Positions 61,588 to 64,000 of a DNA stretch of 64,000 bases are shown here, in pieces. Origin of the DNA: Pomacea canaliculata (Eukaryota; Mollusca; Gastropoda; Architaenioglossa; Ampullariidae); assembly GCF_003073045.1 (NCBI RefSeq), contig NC_037600.1, positions 10,280,758 through 10,344,757 on the forward strand, written 5' to 3'. Position 1 is the stretch's first letter, and the number at the start of each line of letters is the position of its first letter. A model generated the notes under the pieces. The model made no database searches. It saw nothing but the letters and a program-made list of their open reading frames with translations, and was not told where the DNA came from. A program made the translations under genes and the position numbers.

Positions 61588-64000
61588 CATTCTGGCATTT
61601 AAACAGCCGAAGGATTAAAACTGCAATTCTTTGCCACTTTAAAAAAAGCCTCTGACGATTCTGAATGCTTAGTAAGTGCTGTGCATTGAAAACTCTGGCA
61701 GGAACCAAGTCAAGAGGCAAATGCCATGTCTACGTTATTCCTACATTTTTATCAAGACAAGTTTGTCTCCCTTTGCCTCCATCTTATTCACAAAAATAAT
61801 GGAAAATTTTTTTTGCAGCAGATGACTATTGAAGGATATGTTTCTGTGATTGCCACTTTCATCTGTATGTCCTTTACTTATTAGTGGAAAGTGTGTTCTC
61901 TATTACCAGGATTTTTGATTACACTTTGTTTTAAAATAAAGATAGCGAAACATGAGTATTTCACCAGTCAACAGCAGTAATTTATTAATTTTTTTAATGG
62001 ATAAATCTGTCAGATCATTGTTATCCCTATTTATATGAAGTAGACTGGTAAAAATGAGTGGCATTTTAATTAGTAAGGCTATAGCATATTTGTCAAGACC
62101 ATCAAGAAATGACTCCTATATTAGATTATATGTAAAGCATAGCAACTATGGAGTCAACAATTATCAATGAAAGAAATATTTATATAACTGCTGTTAATGT
62201 CATCTTTGACTTGGCATTGTTGTGTAAATATGTTGCAGCATGTAGTCATATACCGTAATATTGCATTAAGGCTTTAAAATGCAGTGCCAACTTTTAGAAT
62301 CTACAAAACTTGTACAAGACTGGTTACCTTTGTGACTATTAGACACTAATATTTGCAATTCTGTATGTTCATCTATATGAGCTCATTAGCTTTGCACCAC
62401 CATCTAATTCTGCATATTGGGATGATCTGTTTTCAAAACTTAACAACTGAAAGTTTGAAGTGTCTGGAATGAGCCTGCAAGAGTATTCACTGGGTAAAAG
62501 CTCATATTCACTTGTTTAATGTATTGCTTTTAATTTCATATACATTTCATCTCAAATGGGATGCTTATGGAGTTTCTGTATTCTGTTATGCCATGCTCAT
62601 GCTAGGGAAATAAAATTTAAAATCCTCTAAAGTTTTAAGCTACGAGTTCAACTTAAATTTTTGCGTGATCTGAGTATTATGTTCCCATCCCTCTAGAAAA
62701 GACAAAAGACATTTATTTTAAAAAGCTCTTTCTTGCCTCGATTAACATTTTTAGGTAATTTTATGTTCAAAAATGTAACCATTAAAGTAAGATGTATAAG
62801 CATCAGTAGCATATCAAGGTTTTATCTAACACAAAAGCCCTTAATAAAAAGTGCTTTTAATAAGTGTAATATCTTGGAGGATCATGATGATAAACTAGTT
62901 TATAATCTGCTAGTTTATTATCACCATGTTGATCTGCAAGAAATCACCACTATCGGAAGTCAGTGGATAATGGTACTATTTAAAACAAAAAATTGTTTCC
63001 AAACCGCTTACCATGTGTAATTTTAGCAATTTTAAGACAACTTTCGGGATGATGTTTCAATGCTCATAAAATAGGCTACCAAAAATCAAATTCATTGTCA
63101 ACATCTTTACAGTCTAGTACACATATCTGTAAGACATTAGATATAACAGGGTCTAGTTGCACAACATGTTTCTTCAACTTAAACTGTTCTAAAGTAAATT
63201 TAGAAATGTTTTTCAAAAACCACTCTTATGCCATTTAGATGTGTTGCATAAAAAAAGAAACAAAAACTGTGCTAGTAAGAATGAAAGTCTGGCTTAAGAA
63301 GTCTTATCTAAAATAATGTTATAAAAAGTTCTAAAATTGCGTTTCTATTAAACAGATTATCTAAATAGATTTAGCGCCCTAAAAATAGGAGGGATTGATG
63401 TTTCACATCAAACCAAAAACTAAAGCTAAATTACAGCAAAGCAGCTGATCCTGTAAACAGGTGCCTGAGATGAGATCTAAATCCAGAACATCTAATCTTC
63501 ACTGGATTGGCCACAGGCACTAACCGTAGTGCCACCAGATCACCTAGCATCAAAAATACAGCTAGCAAATGGAGAGGTCAATCTAAGTGTACCTGTGAAG
63601 CTTGTTCTTAATGTGTTGATTGATGTGCTAATGAAAATAAGGTTAGCAGAATTAAGGTTTTTAGAAACACCTATTTCAATGTTAGCTACAAGAAAGAGGG
63701 ACATATTACATGCAGCAGTCATGTTATGGGTGGAGGTCAAGAGAGAGAGGCTCATCTTAGTCATGTTTCAGGCAAACACAACCTGCACAACACTTCAACC
63801 CACCTCACCATATCCCAGCTCAACATACAACAAATTATATTTCCTGCTGATGTGTTTGGGGTTCAAAAACTGTGCTCTAAATATTATTCTATAAAAAAAA
63901 AATCTATAAAGTTTTGTACACTGTGGTGTGAAAATTTGAGCTTGCCCGTAGGGTAGGGATATAGCGCTACACAAGCAACCTTTATGATTATTATATACTG
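61588..64000. other. ARPC5 3' UTR and downstream region
   Basis: A possible polyadenylation signal, AATAAA, lies at 61935-61940; others occur farther on. Beyond it the DNA is AT-rich with no supported exon on either strand. A tRNA-like SINE head lies at 63455-63545. Confidence 0.5.
63455..63545 (-). repeat. tRNA-derived SINE head, second copy
   Basis: On the minus strand GGTGGCACTACGGTTAGTGC (box A region) is followed by a diverged box B (GGATTTAGATCTC). Order and spacing match the copy at 37310-37400. Confidence 0.55.

Noticed and set aside
1-64000. CRISPR arrays, bacterial operons or biosynthetic clusters
   Set aside because: All supported genes are spliced animal genes. The tandem arrays have no unique spacers.

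Overview
The window looks like animal nuclear DNA, most likely from a lophotrochozoan and probably a gastropod mollusc. That placement is inferred. It rests on short exons split by AT-rich introns, an eyegone-type Pax gene, a secreted EGF-like protein of invertebrate style, and abundant small DNA transposons, SINEs and satellites. Exons were assembled by hand from splice sites and reading-phase continuity. Gene names come from remembered family sequences, because no search could be run.

Layout from left to right. UBAC1 (ubiquitin-ligase cofactor, minus strand, 3' end off the window) covers 708-2619. A SHIPPO/PG-repeat gene resembling STPG3 (plus strand, six exons) covers 4801-8011. An eyegone-type Pax gene (minus strand, five coding exons) covers 10164-17979. 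Nine kilobases without a recognised gene follow. A phytanoyl-CoA dioxygenase (PhyH) family gene (minus strand) covers 27080 to about 32604, with three phase-compatible orphan exons upstream at 33450-34753.

A repeat-rich block follows. It holds a LINE tail, copies of a dispersed repeat and an exon-like sequence at 36361-36600. It also holds a 2.4 kb minisatellite of 60-bp units, a 3.7 kb array of a 7-bp unit, an ATC/AAC-rich tract, and two inverted fossil fragments of an LTR-retroelement gag region.

The right end carries a small secreted EGF-like protein (minus strand, 50335-53321). Beyond it, RPL35 (minus) and ARPC5 (plus) lie head to head about 300 bp apart. Both encode proteins of the same length as the human ones (123 and 151 residues).

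The genes do not form one pathway. They are ordinary neighbours: proteostasis, sperm tail or cilium, eye and ectoderm patterning, 2-oxoglutarate oxygenase, secreted EGF protein, ribosome, actin nucleation. The most notable points are: an apparent U12-type AT-AC intron in ARPC5; two apparent GC-AG introns; an in-frame TGA in the STPG3-like first exon; and a minisatellite whose unit matches a single exon-like sequence a few kilobases away. I did not find a clearly new multi-gene system.
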